Shown: positions 21,961 through 32,251 of the stretch, piece after piece
Layout: every line of letters starts with the position of its first letter
How positions within the stretch are numbered: position 1 is the first letter of the stretch
Assembly (NCBI GenBank): GCA_014529385.2
Contig: CM043963.1
Coordinates: forward strand, 80,799,412-80,863,411
Direction: 5' to 3'
DNA: 64,000 bases
Source of the DNA: Adiantum capillus-veneris
Taxonomy: Eukaryota; Streptophyta; Polypodiopsida; Polypodiales; Pteridaceae
Program-made: the position numbers and the translations under genes
Notes under the pieces: generated by a model
What the model was told of the DNA's origin: nothing
What the model saw: only the letters and a program-made list of their open reading frames with translations
Database searches by the model: none

Positions 21961-22893
21961 TTGTGGTTATGGAATCATGTATACAGCATTTTGTGCACTG
22001 AATGTACTTGCGATTACTATACAAAAAATTGACCCGTTCAAAGTTCTCTAAACTTAATGATTGAATGATGTAATTTTATTTTGGTGATATGATGTAATTT
22101 TATTTTGCTGATATGATGTTGTCATACTCTGATAGAGTCCTGCTACATGGCACACATAATAGCATAGACAGGACCATCGGGCTATTATTACACATAGTTA
22201 TGCTATATAGCACTCATACTGCAAGAAATACTATGACATAATAGCATAGATAGGGAGATTGGCCTCTTATTACACACACTTACGCTATATGGCACACATA
22301 GTGCTCTCAATATGTAATATAGCTCTTTCACATACCACACATCATATCATAGACAGGAACATTGTGCTATGTGATACACACACTTTTATTGTATAGCACA
22401 CATGTTGCTATCTTACTACAATAGAGTCCTTTTATAGCATAGACAGGGACATTGGGCTATTATTACACACACTTGTACAATATAGTACACATAATAGCGT
22501 AGGTAGAGACAATGGACTATCTTGACACATTACTTGGCTACATATCACATATATTAGCATGTACACAACTCCATAACACCCAATGGGTAGCTATTCATAA
22601 GAGTGAGATGATTGTAAGAATGAGACATGTTTACCTGAAATTCATCAAGAAAGTGAATGGGATGCTCTTGATAATGTTTTCTTCCCAATCGTTTTCGACA
22701 AATATCTTGGCTAATTTTTTTCAAGGTGCAACATGTTCACAATAGTAACCTCATTATCTGAAATGTGTGTGATTCTATGCTATGTGCTCTGTGTGGTTGT
22801 GTGCTATGTGATACATAGCACAATGGACATGTGTAAGGAGGTAATGAATGGTGAAGGCTATATAGAGCATAATATAAGCCTGTTAAATAGGTA
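21961..22893. repeat. Element-1 middle palindromic repeat block
   Basis: No gene is seen. Segment 22113-22705 is a direct copy of 25243-25861. Segment 22725-22835 copies 17615-17720. TGCTATATAGCAC-like motifs recur about every 60-80 bp, often followed by ATAATAGCATAGACAGGGAC. Confidence 0.8.
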
Positions 22894-24746
22894 TCATGCT
22901 GCTTCATAGGGCATGGCATTGTAAATGGTTTCATGTAGTTCCGGAGATAAATAATGTGTCTTTGAGGTAGCATCTACCAAAGGCATGTCAAACTTGATTG
23001 CCCGAACAAGGTGAGAGTACAGGTTAGTAACTCCCCTATCATCAAGTAGAGTGTAGTGATTTCGGTCCCCCTCTTGCTGTTGATAATAACACCCTGTGAC
23101 AACATAAGTGTTTTTATCACATTTGTTTTTCCACTTATCTGTTAAGATGCAATCTGCCATCCACTTTCTCTTTGTACATCTCAAAAGAAAGAACTCTACA
23201 CCTTCTGCATTGCCAGCGTCTGCATTGACTGCAAAGTTATCACCTTCAGTGAGATACTCAGTCAGAATATCTTGGGATCCCTCAAACATTGCAGCTTCAT
23301 CTTCTGGTACCTCAATCTCTTCTGCTACCTCAGAGAGTGGTTTCAATGCCTTATGTGTCCACTTGCCTGCATATGATTTGCTGGAACAAGTTCTCCAATG
23401 GCCCTTCATGCAAGCATCACAAAAACAAGAAAGCCGCATGGTCCTTAATTGAGTAGGATCATGATGACAAAAGCCTGAAATGCAATGGAGTGATCGAGAT
23501 CCTGGTACTCTCTCACAACCCCATAGATTAGACCTGTCCACTTCTGTCTCTTTTACTAGCCAAAATTTCTTGTTTATAGTAGGACCTGCTTTAGTGGATT
23601 GTGCATAAGAGCTACATGCAGCATTGGACATTGTGCTCGTCAAAAATGCAACCACGTCTACATCTTGCCTAAGAACAACTCCATTACTCTTGAGTTGTTC
23701 ATGTGTAAGGGCTCTCTTTATCACAGCGCCAGCGCCATCATGCTCCCCCTTGCCATGGCCAGAGCCAAAAAAATTCCATGTCATCTCTGTACCTGTTAGT
23801 TGGTAATATCTAGCAACAAAGTAAAATGGCCTTGCAACCTTGAATTGCGAGGCTGCACCATTTGACCACACCGAGTGCTTCTTGAAATTCAGCCTCTGGT
23901 CTTGAAGCCACTGATCACAAAGAAGAAAACAATGCTGGACAAAGAGCATATCATGTTGCCTATCATCGGAGATGTAGAAATGCATATGCTTGATAATACT
24001 GTCATCTTCGTTGTCACGCATGTACGTTATGTGAACAAGGATGGTGCATTGATTTGTATGCTAATGCATGGATTGTACTTCATTTTTCTCTTTGAACGAG
24101 TAATTTTCAGCAAAGTCTACTACAGATATAATGGTATCTGAAGGAAACACCTTCAAACATTCTCTGTATTGATGTGCCTGCCATCTGTAATTGAAATTCT
24201 GCTCGATGAAGATTCTGATGTCGTCTTTTATCCTCCCTGTCAGCTCACTTAAAGCCACATGTTTGAGTGACAACATCTTTCTCTTACTTAGACCATGCTT
24301 AGTTTGAACTTTAATGTCCTCGAAGACTTGCGGTGAAACTCTCTTTGTCATCTCTGCAAGTTCTCGTGGCTGAGCTTTTCCACACCACAGTTTTTGCACT
24401 GTCCCATCAAGCAGGTGTGTTTATGGAACATATCCCCCTCAGCCTTTGTACATACGCATGATTCCCACAACTTCGTGATCCCTGAAAACGAGTGCTCAAC
24501 GGCAAGACATTCTGCATTCACCCCATCTGATTTGCAAACATTGCATTTACATGTACATGACCTCCCATGAAAACCAAAAGCAGATGAGCGCATAACATTA
24601 AATGCATCTTTGAGATACATCAGTTTGATATGATAAACACAACAGCAAGTATTTTGATCTTTCAACTTTTGCACGAACCAAGGCTTCAGCTTCTCAAAGG
24701 ACCTTTGCCCAATTGTCACATGTGGGTGGCTATCTTTAAACTTCAA
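22894..24746 (-). pseudogene. Transposase-like protein, C-terminal exons (unnamed family)
   Basis: Three frames on - read in order. 24746-24348 has FKDSHPHVTIGQRSFEKLKP, then a Cys/His cluster (CCCVYHIKL, CTCKCNVCKS) and CKNCGVEKL. After a frameshift near 24380, 24399-24061 has VVDFAENYSFKEKNEVQSMH, ending in a TAG where TGG is likely. 24021-22894 has DDRQHD, VWSNGAASQFK, FGSGHGKGEHDGAGAVIKRAL and a second Cys cluster SCFCDACMKGHWRTC. The spaced acidic motifs look like a DDE-type nuclease core of a cut-and-paste transposase, but the expected Asp of the SDG-like motif is Asn here. I do not know the superfamily name. Confidence 0.6.
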
Positions 24747-25910
24747 GAAATACTATGTCTGCTTGAAAACAAAATGCATTAGAATTACATTTTTCTATAT
24801 ATCACACATAATAGCATAGCTATAGATGCATTGGTATAAATACACATAGCTATGCTACATAGCATAGATAATAGCATAGATAGATAACTCAGCTTGCATT
24901 ACAAGCTCAATTTTGTTATATAACACATAATAGCATAGATAGGGATTTTTAGTTGTTATTACACACACATCACACACGTCTGCTATATAGCACACATAGT
25001 GCTCTCATATTATAACACAGCTCTTCTACATAACACACAAAAGAGCATAGACAGGGATATTGTGCTATTATTACACATATCACACTCTGCATAACACACA
25101 TAATAGCATAGACATGGATTCCGTGCTACTATTACACTAACATCTGCTATGTAGCACACATAGTGCTCTCATAATATTATAAAATCTGATAGCACACATA
25201 ATACCATAGATAGGTATATTGTGCTATTGCTATATAGCAGACATGATGTTGTCATACTCTGATAGAGTCCTGCTACATTTGGTACACATAATAGCATAGA
25301 CAGGACCATCGGGCTCCTATTACACATATCTATGCTATATAGCACTCATACTGTAAGAAATACTATGACATAATAGCATAGATAGGGACATTGGCCTCTT
25401 ATTACACACACTAACGCTATATGGCACACATAGTGCTCTCAATATGTAATATAGCTCTTTCACATACCACACATCATATCATAGACAAGAACATTGTGCT
25501 ATTCTTACACACACTTCTACTATATAGCACACATGTTGCTATCTTACTACAATAGAGTCCTTTTACATGGCACACTTATAGCATAGATAGGGACATTGGG
25601 CTACACTTGTGCAATATAGCACACATAATAGCGTAGGTAGAGACAATGGACTATCTTGACACATTACTTGGCTACATATCACATATAGTAGGATGTACAC
25701 AACTCCATAACACGCAACAGGTAGCTATTCATAAGAGTGAGATGTTTCACTTGAGAGTTATTCATTGTAAGAATGAGACATGTTTACCTGAGATTCATCA
25801 AGTAAGTGTATGGGATGCTCTTGATAATGTTTTCTACCCAATCGTTTCTGACAAATATCTTTCTTATTTGGAGACACCTTACTGTGCTCTATCCAAAATG
25901 TAATAATTGT
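24747..25910. repeat. Element-1 repeat block splitting the transposase-like gene
   Basis: No coding signal is seen. The block holds many GCTATATAGCACACAT and ATAATAGCATAGATAGG motifs and the second copy (25243-25861) of the 0.6 kb duplication. It lies between the N- and C-terminal parts of the minus-strand gene, so it is either a large intron or a secondary insertion. Confidence 0.7.
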
Positions 25911-26759
25911 CTACTTCAATTCCTCAGATAAGGACCCAGCATTTCCAGACTTCCTTCTGCACAAGTCGAACCTCAGTGTACTTGACATAGGATCACTGTC
26001 AATTCTACCCAAAGCTGAATATAAATTCCTTGAATGAACATTTAATAGCTTTGCCACTTTATGTAGAGTAACACCTCTACCTTGGATCCCATTATCATGC
26101 AGTAATCCATTCACCAGCATGCTGAATGTGCTTCGTTTTAAAAACATCTCGTCAGCTGATTTTGGAATCTTTAATTCCTGTAAGGAGACCTTGAGTGCAG
26201 AAATAAGGCCATTTGCACGAAGATACAAATCTTCACAGAATGGCAAGATTCTATCATCATTGAAAACACCTTGAAGAATTGCATTCTTATCTTCTTTCCC
26301 GTAACTATGAAACTGTCTCACAATGTGCTGAACAATATTCTGAATAGTATGTTGCTTCTTGTCTTCCTTTTTGTGTACATTGATGTCCTCCCTATGACAA
26401 TCTTTCCTATGACAATCTTCCACTCCAATGTTGACGCTTGGCTGTACTTGCTTTCTTGCACGAGATCACTTTTTGTACTCACGTTTAGCCTGTGCTTCAT
26501 ACTTCCTCACTGCAATAATTTCATCCTCATTTAGACAAGCCTTTCTCTTGGAGTGCACCTGCGTATGAATGGTGTCTATTCCATGTGCCTCACCATAAAA
26601 TCCGTCGTCCACCATCCTGGAACAGTCTACAGTAGTTTGAAATGAATGAAGTCGTACAAAACTTCCTGATTGTAATAATGAATTGAAATCCAGTTGTGCT
26701 GCATTGTTGAGTTCAAGAAGCTCCATTGCTTCTTGTGAGGAGGTATGAGCTGGAACCAA
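25911..26759 (-). pseudogene. Transposase-like protein, N-terminal exon
   Basis: Frame 26759-26466 then, after a TGA at about 26466, the same frame to 25911. The first part is polar and ends in a Lys/Arg/Glu-rich helix (DEIIAVRKYEAQAKREYKK). The second has TFSMLVNGLLHDNG and VAKLLNVHSRNLYSALGRI, which looks like a helix-turn-helix DNA-binding segment. It reads toward 24746, so it is taken as the N-terminus of the same protein. No homology is claimed beyond that. Confidence 0.5.
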
Positions 26760-26845
26760 AGCCAGAGGAAGTCAGTCTCCATCATCCATATTCTGAATAG
26801 GAGAGTAGGAGAGAGAGAGAGACATGGAGATAGGCATTGGAGGCC

Positions 26846-26887
<42 letters not shown>

Positions 26888-27086
26888 GAGAGAGAGGGAG
26901 AGGTCCACGCGTGCTAACCGCTCCATGTCTTTCGATCCGAGTAGTGGAGTCGTGAAGTCAGTTATCTTACCTATATTCTTTTAAAAATTATTGACTTAAA
27001 AGTCCAGCTATGGTGCCATCCATAGCATCATACTTGGTGTCCATGGACACCAAGTATTTAGACACCATTCTATGCTTTCACCCCTT
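26760..27086. other. Right end of Element-1 with (AG)n and a foldback
   Basis: An (AG)n microsatellite occupies about 26808-26883. At 27031-27056 is a perfect 26 bp palindrome centred on GTGTCCATGGACAC, flanked by looser inverted sequence (AGCTATGGTGCCATC against GACACCATTCTATGC). The last bases GCTTTCACCCC recur at the end of the MITE at 31195-31454. Confidence 0.65.
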
Positions 27087-27264
27087 AATCCACCATAACT
27101 TCCGCCTTCACATTCCCAAGAAGATATTGAACTTCAGTTACATAGTTCGATAAGACTAAATGGGCAATGCCCTTTCCCAAGATACCTCTTGGAATCCCAA
27201 AAGTACAAAGGTTCACATTCCAACTTGCATTAAGTAAAACATCCCAAAATTCCTAGGCTTAACA
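27087..27264 (-). repeat. Gypsy-2 5' LTR, outer piece
   Basis: This matches 7634-7811 closely and ends GGCTTAACA before the target duplication TGAAC. Confidence 0.88.
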
Positions 27265-27299
27265 TGAACCAAACAAGGTAATGACAACCATGCAATTTA

Positions 27300-28196
27300 A
27301 CTTCTTCCAGGAAGTGCACCGCCTAATAAACCTCCTTATAAAGTTTCCCAAGCTCAACAAGAGGATATTATGCGGCAAGTGCATGAGGTAGTTGAGAAAG
27401 GCATGGTTAGGACTAGCTCATATCCATTTTGTTCACCCATTTTATTAGTGCAAAAGAAAGACGGCACATATCATATGTGTGTCGACTATAGAGCACTTAA
27501 TAGGATCACTATGAAGAATAGGTTCCTTGTTCCACGAGTAGAAGACCTATTTGATAAGCTACAAGGCTCAACCTACTTCTGTAGGATTGACCTAAAAGGT
27601 GGCTACCATCAAATAAGGATAGTTGATCAAGACATTGTAACGAACACCTTTCGCACTACGTTTGGTCTTTACGAGTACATTGTCATGCCTTTTTGCTTGA
27701 CCAATGCACCAGCCACATTTAACTTCTTGTTGAAGAATCCATTCAAGACTCATCGAACCTTTACTAGAGTGTTCTTTGATGATATAATCATCTACTCTAA
27801 TTCACTAAACAAACACAAGCAACACCTCTAGGTAATATTTCAAGTTTTATGAGAGAATAAATTATATTAATCGAAAGAAATGTGAATTTTCTTACAAGAG
27901 ATTCAGTATTTAGGTCACATTATCTCTCAAGATTGCATCCAAATAGATCCATCAAAGCTAGAGGTAATAAAAGGATGGCCTAATCCAAGGACTCTACATG
28001 AACTAAGAAGCTTTAGGTGTGTGTGCATAATATAGATGCTTCATAGAACAGTTTTCACAAATTGCGGGACCATTACATGACCTAACAAAGAAAAATATTA
28101 GGTATATATGGAGATGAAGATGGGCTTACACTTCCGGATTTCTCAAAGCCATTTGAGGTCCAATGTGACGCTTGTGGTGATTGCTGTGGAGCTGTT
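27300..28196 (+). pseudogene. Gypsy-1 reverse transcriptase
   Basis: Frame 27370-27831 contains the RT core: VEKGMVRTSSYPFCSPILLV, then MCVDYRALNRIT, then GGYHQIRI and a YxDD-type box FFDDIIIYSNS (Phe replaces Tyr/Val). Just upstream another frame encodes PGSAPPNKPPYK, the usual lead-in. After a stop at 27829 the thumb and connection continue in broken frames to 28196 (for example QYLGHIIS-like at 27905 on). Inactive. Confidence 0.92.
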
Positions 28197-28499
28197 TTGC
28201 TCCAAGAAGGGCACACCATAGCTTATGAAAGGCGAAGGCTGGACCTTGTTGAGCAAGCTCTAGGCATATATGAGAAGGAACTCTTAGCCGTTCTACATGC
28301 TCTAGACTCGTGGAAGCACTATTTATTGGGGACTCCTTTCATTCTACAAATGGATCACCAAAGCCTTAAGTACATCATGACACAGACCAAGCTCTCCGAC
28401 AAACAAATGAGGTGGGCAAATTTCCTTTTGCAATTTCATTTTCATATTGGTCACATTGCAGGCAAGCATAACCAAGTAGCCGATGCGCTCTCAAGATGA
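28197..28499 (+). pseudogene. Gypsy-1 RNase H
   Basis: The ORF has ERRRLDLVEQALGIYEKELLA-type sequence, then HYLLGTPFILQMDHQSLKY and RWANFLLQFHFHIGHIAGKHNQVADALSR, the C-terminal part of a Gypsy RNase H with its final ADALSR box. The start of the domain (FEVQCDACGDCCGAVL) is visible upstream at about 28145-28200 in frame with it. Confidence 0.92.
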
Positions 28500-29096
28500 C
28501 CGAGAGCGAATGCGGTTTCCATAGCAACTCACAATGATCTATCTTCTATGATAGATGAGTACGCTATTGATCTTGATTTTAGAGATGTGATTTCAGCCCT
28601 TGCACTAGGGAAGAAAGAAGAACCATTTACCCTACAAGATGGTTATCTTCTCTATGGAAATAAACTATGCATTACTAGCTCACTACGTGAGAAAGTAATG
28701 TATGAATCTCATGCTCCTCCTTATGCGGGGCATAGAGGGATTCAATCTGCCCTAAAAGGGATAGAAATATTTTTCTATTTTCATGCCATGAAAGCAAACA
28801 TACAAGAGTATGTTTCAAAATGTGTGGTATTCCAAAAGACAAAGTTTGATAGAGGGAAGCAACCTGGATTGCTACAACCTTTGCCAATCCCTAATTCACC
28901 GTGGGAGAGCATATCCATGGATTTTATGTTTGGATTGCCCAAATCTATCCATGGAAATACAGGAATATGGAAAATAGTAGACAGGTTTAACAAACAAGCA
29001 CATTTCATACCTCTCAAAAAGACTATCAAAGCCCATCAAATGGCAACCCTCTTTATATCACAAATCTTCGGGTACCATGTCTTTCAATGTCCATAG
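28500..29096 (+). pseudogene. Gypsy-1 integrase, zinc finger and half the core
   Basis: The 182-residue ORF has HAPPYAGHRGIQSALKG (finger His pair) and CVVFQKTKFDRG where the usual C-x2-C has lost one Cys (C-V-V-F). The core begins SMDFMFGLPKSIHGN with the first catalytic Asp and IVDRFNKQAHFIPL. A stop at 29095 follows. Confidence 0.9.
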
Positions 29097-29690
29097 TGTC
29101 GGCGGATAGAGATTCTAGAATGACCAGTAATTTTTGGAAGGGCTTCTTTGAGAATTTAGGTACAAGGCTAAACTTATCTTTGGCCTATCATCCCCAAACG
29201 GATGGCCAAAGTGAAATAGCTAACCTAACAATTCTTGATCTACTAAATCTTATGTCATAGAAGTAGATGAAAATTCCCTACAGGACACCAAAAGTACTAT
29301 GCTAAATTAGCAAAAAGGTAATATGGTCCCTTCCAGATTCTTAGACCAATCAATGAGATGGCCTATCAACTCAAGTTGCCCAACCATTGGCTCATACACA
29401 ATGCTTTCCACATGAGCCTACTGAAACCTTACAAAGGAGAGCCACCTCAAGAAGCAATTATTGAAGACCCACCAAAGATCGAGGAGCAAGAAGAGGTGGT
29501 GCAGCACAAGTCCATTCTCTGACATGAAGACAAGTTATTATGAGGCGGTAAGACTATCGGACAATATCTTATCAAGTTTAAAAATTATCCTTTTGAAGAT
29601 GCTAGATGGATGCAAGGCATACAATTAAAGGATAACCTAAACCTTGTCAATGCTTACAATGATCCCCTAGAGTAAGTAAATATGTATAAA
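29097..29690 (+). pseudogene. Gypsy-1 integrase C-terminus and chromodomain-like tail
   Basis: In shifting frames one reads SADREILE, LGTRLNLSLAYHPQTDGQSE (site of the catalytic Glu), a gap, then [34 protein letters not shown], and a tail with YLIKFKNYPFEDARW, which resembles the end of a chromodomain (expected W in place of F). About 200 bases between 29215 and 29280 seem lost. This supports a chromovirus origin. Confidence 0.75.
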
Positions 29691-29699
29691 TGAATAAAG

Positions 29700-30394
29700 T
29701 TTTTGTCTTATAAGTCTCTCTTTTTCTTTATTGTGCACACATGTTAATGAGTATGCATGCTTAGGATCATGTTTGTGGAGACAACGTCTCCCATACACCA
29801 AGTAGAGCTTTTCACTCTACTATTGAAGATTGATACAGACTAATGTGCATACATGCTTGCCGTAGCTAATACTTTCAAGCTCCAAATGGACTAGTCATCC
29901 ATTCTCGGACGATGTTGTAGGGTAAAATAGGGGTCCTCTACCCGTTAGCAAATGGACTATGACTAGGCTTTATCTTCTCTACCGTAGCTAATACTTTCAA
30001 GCACCAAATGGACTAGTCATCCATTCTTGGACGATGTTGTAGGGTAAAATAGGGGTCCTCTACCCGTTAGCAAACGGACTATGACTAGGATTTATCTTTC
30101 TCTTATTGTGCACACATGTTAATGAGTATGCATGCTTAGGATCATGTTTGTGGAGACGTCTCCCATACACCAAGTAGAGCTTTTCACTCTACTATGGAAG
30201 ATTGATACGGACTAATGTGCAGACATGCTTGCCGTAGCTAATACTTTCAAGCACCAAATGGACTAGTCATCCATTTTTGGACAATGTTGTAGGGTAAAAT
30301 AGGGGTCCTCTACCCATTAGCAAACGGACTATGACTAGGCTTTATCTTCTCTACCTCATAGTCGAGGACGAGTATAATTTCAAGAGAGAGGTAA
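29700..30394 (+). repeat. Tandem duplications before the Gypsy-1 3' LTR
   Basis: A unit of about 118 bp beginning CCGTAGCTAATACTTTCAAG occurs at about 29860, 29982 and 30232. A leading unit with TTATTGTGCACACATGTTAA occurs at about 29730 and 30107. The order is P-A-B-P-C, so the whole block grew by local duplication. It ends in CAAGAGAGAGG (30381-30391), the polypurine tract. Confidence 0.85.
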
Positions 30395-32057
30395 TGTCAT
30401 AAAAACTAATATCTAATACTCCCAAATGATTTTCTCATGTTAAACTGATCATTTAATACGGGGAAGTACCAGGGGAGTAAAAGCTAGAATATTGGTAAAA
30501 CTGCCAGACCAGTCTCTGTCAGGGATCCAAAGGAGGGAAAATAGGGATCCAAAGGTGGGTCCAGTCTACAAAAGAGCAATGTGCTTCAATGGGGCTTAAA
30601 AGACATAAGGTTAAGATCCGTTAAGACTTCCATAGGCTAAGGTTCTTAATGTTTTATTCAATTGTCCAAAGGCCAATGTAGAGGAAAATTGGATGGTCAT
30701 GGGAAGACTAAAAAGTCTTCCCACATCCCTAGGAAGGAGGGGGCGAGCCCAGATTGTAGGGGATGAGAGACAAATACACACACACGCTCTCAAAGGCTCC
30801 CCCTTTACACAAAGGGAATATTGGACACATGTAAAGCTCCTAGGCCAATTTCCCCCAACCTCCAATGAGCATTTAGTAGCCCAATGGCTTGCCTGATTCC
30901 TATTGGCCATAAGACTAAGAGGTCTAATTGAATTATTTAAATACCTAAATCTCTCACAAAATGGGAAAGGGGGACACATGTCACAAGGCTAGCAATTATG
31001 CTTCTAGTTTGTGATTGGCTAAGCTTTACTGGGGCCAATGGGATGCCAACATGAGCAATTAGCAAGAGGGGTCAACCAAGATGAGAGATAAGGTTGCAAT
31101 TTACACTAACTCATTGCTACACACACACACATAACTCATGTGTGCAAGAAGAACTCCATCTCCTTCTCCAAGCATTGAGAAGTAGAGGCCTACAGCTAAT
31201 AGCATGCTTTGGTGGTACAAAAAGGACTCTCCTTGACAACACCTTTGACAAATATTTGAGTTGCAATTTCTAATGTTACATGAAAAAATACCTATTATAC
31301 TATATATCAGTGCATAGATCTTCAAAAGGAGAACCTAAAAACACAAAGACCGAAAATTTTTGATCTAAACTACAAAAATTTTACCAGTCCCCACTTTTTC
31401 ATTGGTAGAAGTAAAATAGGTCCCTTTTTTGTACCACCAAACCACGCTTTCACCCCTACATCAAAAACTCTTGGCTATGGAATGCAAATCCAACCAAGAG
31501 CCAAGCTTCAATGGTATGCTCATCTCCTCTACCATGCTAATTACTAATCTAAGCTATGCTATTAGAGTGACTGTGTGAGGAGAATACTTCTTTCTTGTAA
31601 GATACCTCTTCTTCCTCTCAATCTATCCTCATTCCTTGCTAACTCTCACCATTTTTGAAGGTGTGTGAGGTCTTGGGACTGAGGCTAGGGACACTATGTG
31701 TGTTTTTCAAGCATAACTTGGTGTATGAAGCTTCCATCTTCATTACACCAACTAATTTTATCAAGGAACACAAAAATTGTACTGTACAAAAGTCTTCTTT
31801 GATGGTAGAAGCTATAATACAAAGCCTTTATGGAGGGGGACCAATACCATGTAAATCCAGTCCTCAACTGTTGTCAATTTTTCTATTTCTCTCTCTTTTC
31901 AAGTATTGTCAATGCCAAATTAGCTTGGTGTAAATTTCTATGTTGCTTTCTCAATTAAGTACTCTCTCTATGCTTATTAGGAACTTGTTTTTAATTAAAT
32001 GCTCACTATGTTATCAATTTCCGCTACACACAAGTTACTAGTGCATCAAATTCTACA
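30395..32057 (+). repeat. Gypsy-1 3' LTR
   Basis: It starts TGTCATAAAAAC after the purine tract and ends TTCTACA. From 30801 on it parallels 1-1163. It lacks about 145 bp relative to the 5' LTR near 30862 and carries a 260 bp MITE. A short ORF at 31655-31933 mirrors one in the 5' LTR but is a by-product of LTR copying. Confidence 0.9.
31195..31454. mobile_element. MITE inside the Gypsy-1 3' LTR
   Basis: The 5' LTR lacks these 260 bases, which proves insertion. CCTACA precedes (31189-31194) and follows (31455-31460), a candidate 6 bp target duplication. Near the ends TTTGGTGGTACAAAAA (31208-31223) is repeated inverted at 31426-31441. The terminus GCTTTCACCCC is reminiscent of hAT ends, but that superfamily makes 8 bp duplications, so the class is open. 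Confidence 0.82.
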
Positions 32058-32251
32058 CTACTTGTCCAACATCTTCAAACAGACTATCATTCTCCTTTTT
32101 TGCAATAGAAATATGCACCTTTTGAAATTGTGCACCCTCTAGACCATGTATATCCAAATACCAATTCCTAGGATCATTGCAAGTATAGTCAATTGAGACA
32201 TCAACCCTTGTAACATATCTTTTTGAAGCAATCTCTTCCTGAAAAAGAACA
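32058..32251 (-). pseudogene. Open exon-like fragment abutting the Gypsy-1 LTR
   Basis: On - an acceptor-like CTTTTTCAG (ending at about 32240) opens a stop-free run of about 60 codons, including SKRYVTRVDVSIDYTCNDP and WYLDIHGLEGAQF, that ends DVGQ at a GTAG next to the LTR boundary. There is no start codon. Base use is ordinary for coding DNA and unlike the AT-rich neighbours. I do not recognise the protein. It may be an exon of a host gene hit by Gypsy-1, or a captured piece. Confidence 0.4.

Larger units (their letters stand above)
17401..27086. mobile_element. Element-1: palindrome-rich insertion with FCP1-like gene and transposase-like gene
   Basis: This 9.7 kb interrupts the right LTR of Gypsy-2, whose two halves resume on either side. 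It contains arrays of TGCTATATAGCA-type palindromes (17420-18240, 22113-22835, 24780-25861), a plus-strand gene (18325-21960) and a convergent minus-strand transposase-like gene (26759-22894). I could not find convincing terminal inverted repeats or a target duplication at the two junctions. About 24 bp of LTR at the insertion point has no counterpart. The right junction also holds a short foldback (27005-27086), so more than one insertion may be involved. Confidence 0.7.
7543..27264 (-). mobile_element. Gypsy-2 retrotransposon, LTR split by Element-1
   Basis: LTR-1 is 7543-7811 (TG...CA). The partner LTR is in two pieces, 17334-17400 and about 27087-27264, separated by Element-1. Flanks TGAAT (7538-7542) and TGAAC (27265-27269) look like a 5 bp target duplication with one change, in the host Gypsy-1. 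The coding order on - is gag (15766), protease, RT, RNase H, integrase, then an extra long ORF region down to 7868. LTR pieces differ at about one base in ten over the first 67 positions by eye, so the element is old. Confidence 0.9.
1..32057 (+). mobile_element. Gypsy-1: old LTR retrotransposon split by nested elements
   Basis: The window opens inside the 5' LTR and the matching 3' LTR ends at 32057. The pieces in order are 5' LTR, tRNA-type primer binding site, start of gag, reverse transcriptase, RNase H, integrase with a chromodomain-like tail, and 3' LTR, all on +. A Copia element (1707-7219) and Gypsy-2 (7543-27264) sit inside it. With both removed the internal region is only about 4 kb, so most of gag and all of protease are missing. 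The left end, and so the target-site duplication, lies off the window. Pol order and the PBS suggest a chromovirus-like Gypsy; this is inference from motifs. Confidence 0.88.

Noticed and set aside
17401-27086. Assignment of Element-1 to hAT, Harbinger, KDZ or Kolobok
   Set aside because: No matching terminal repeats or target duplication found, and the motifs do not let me choose.
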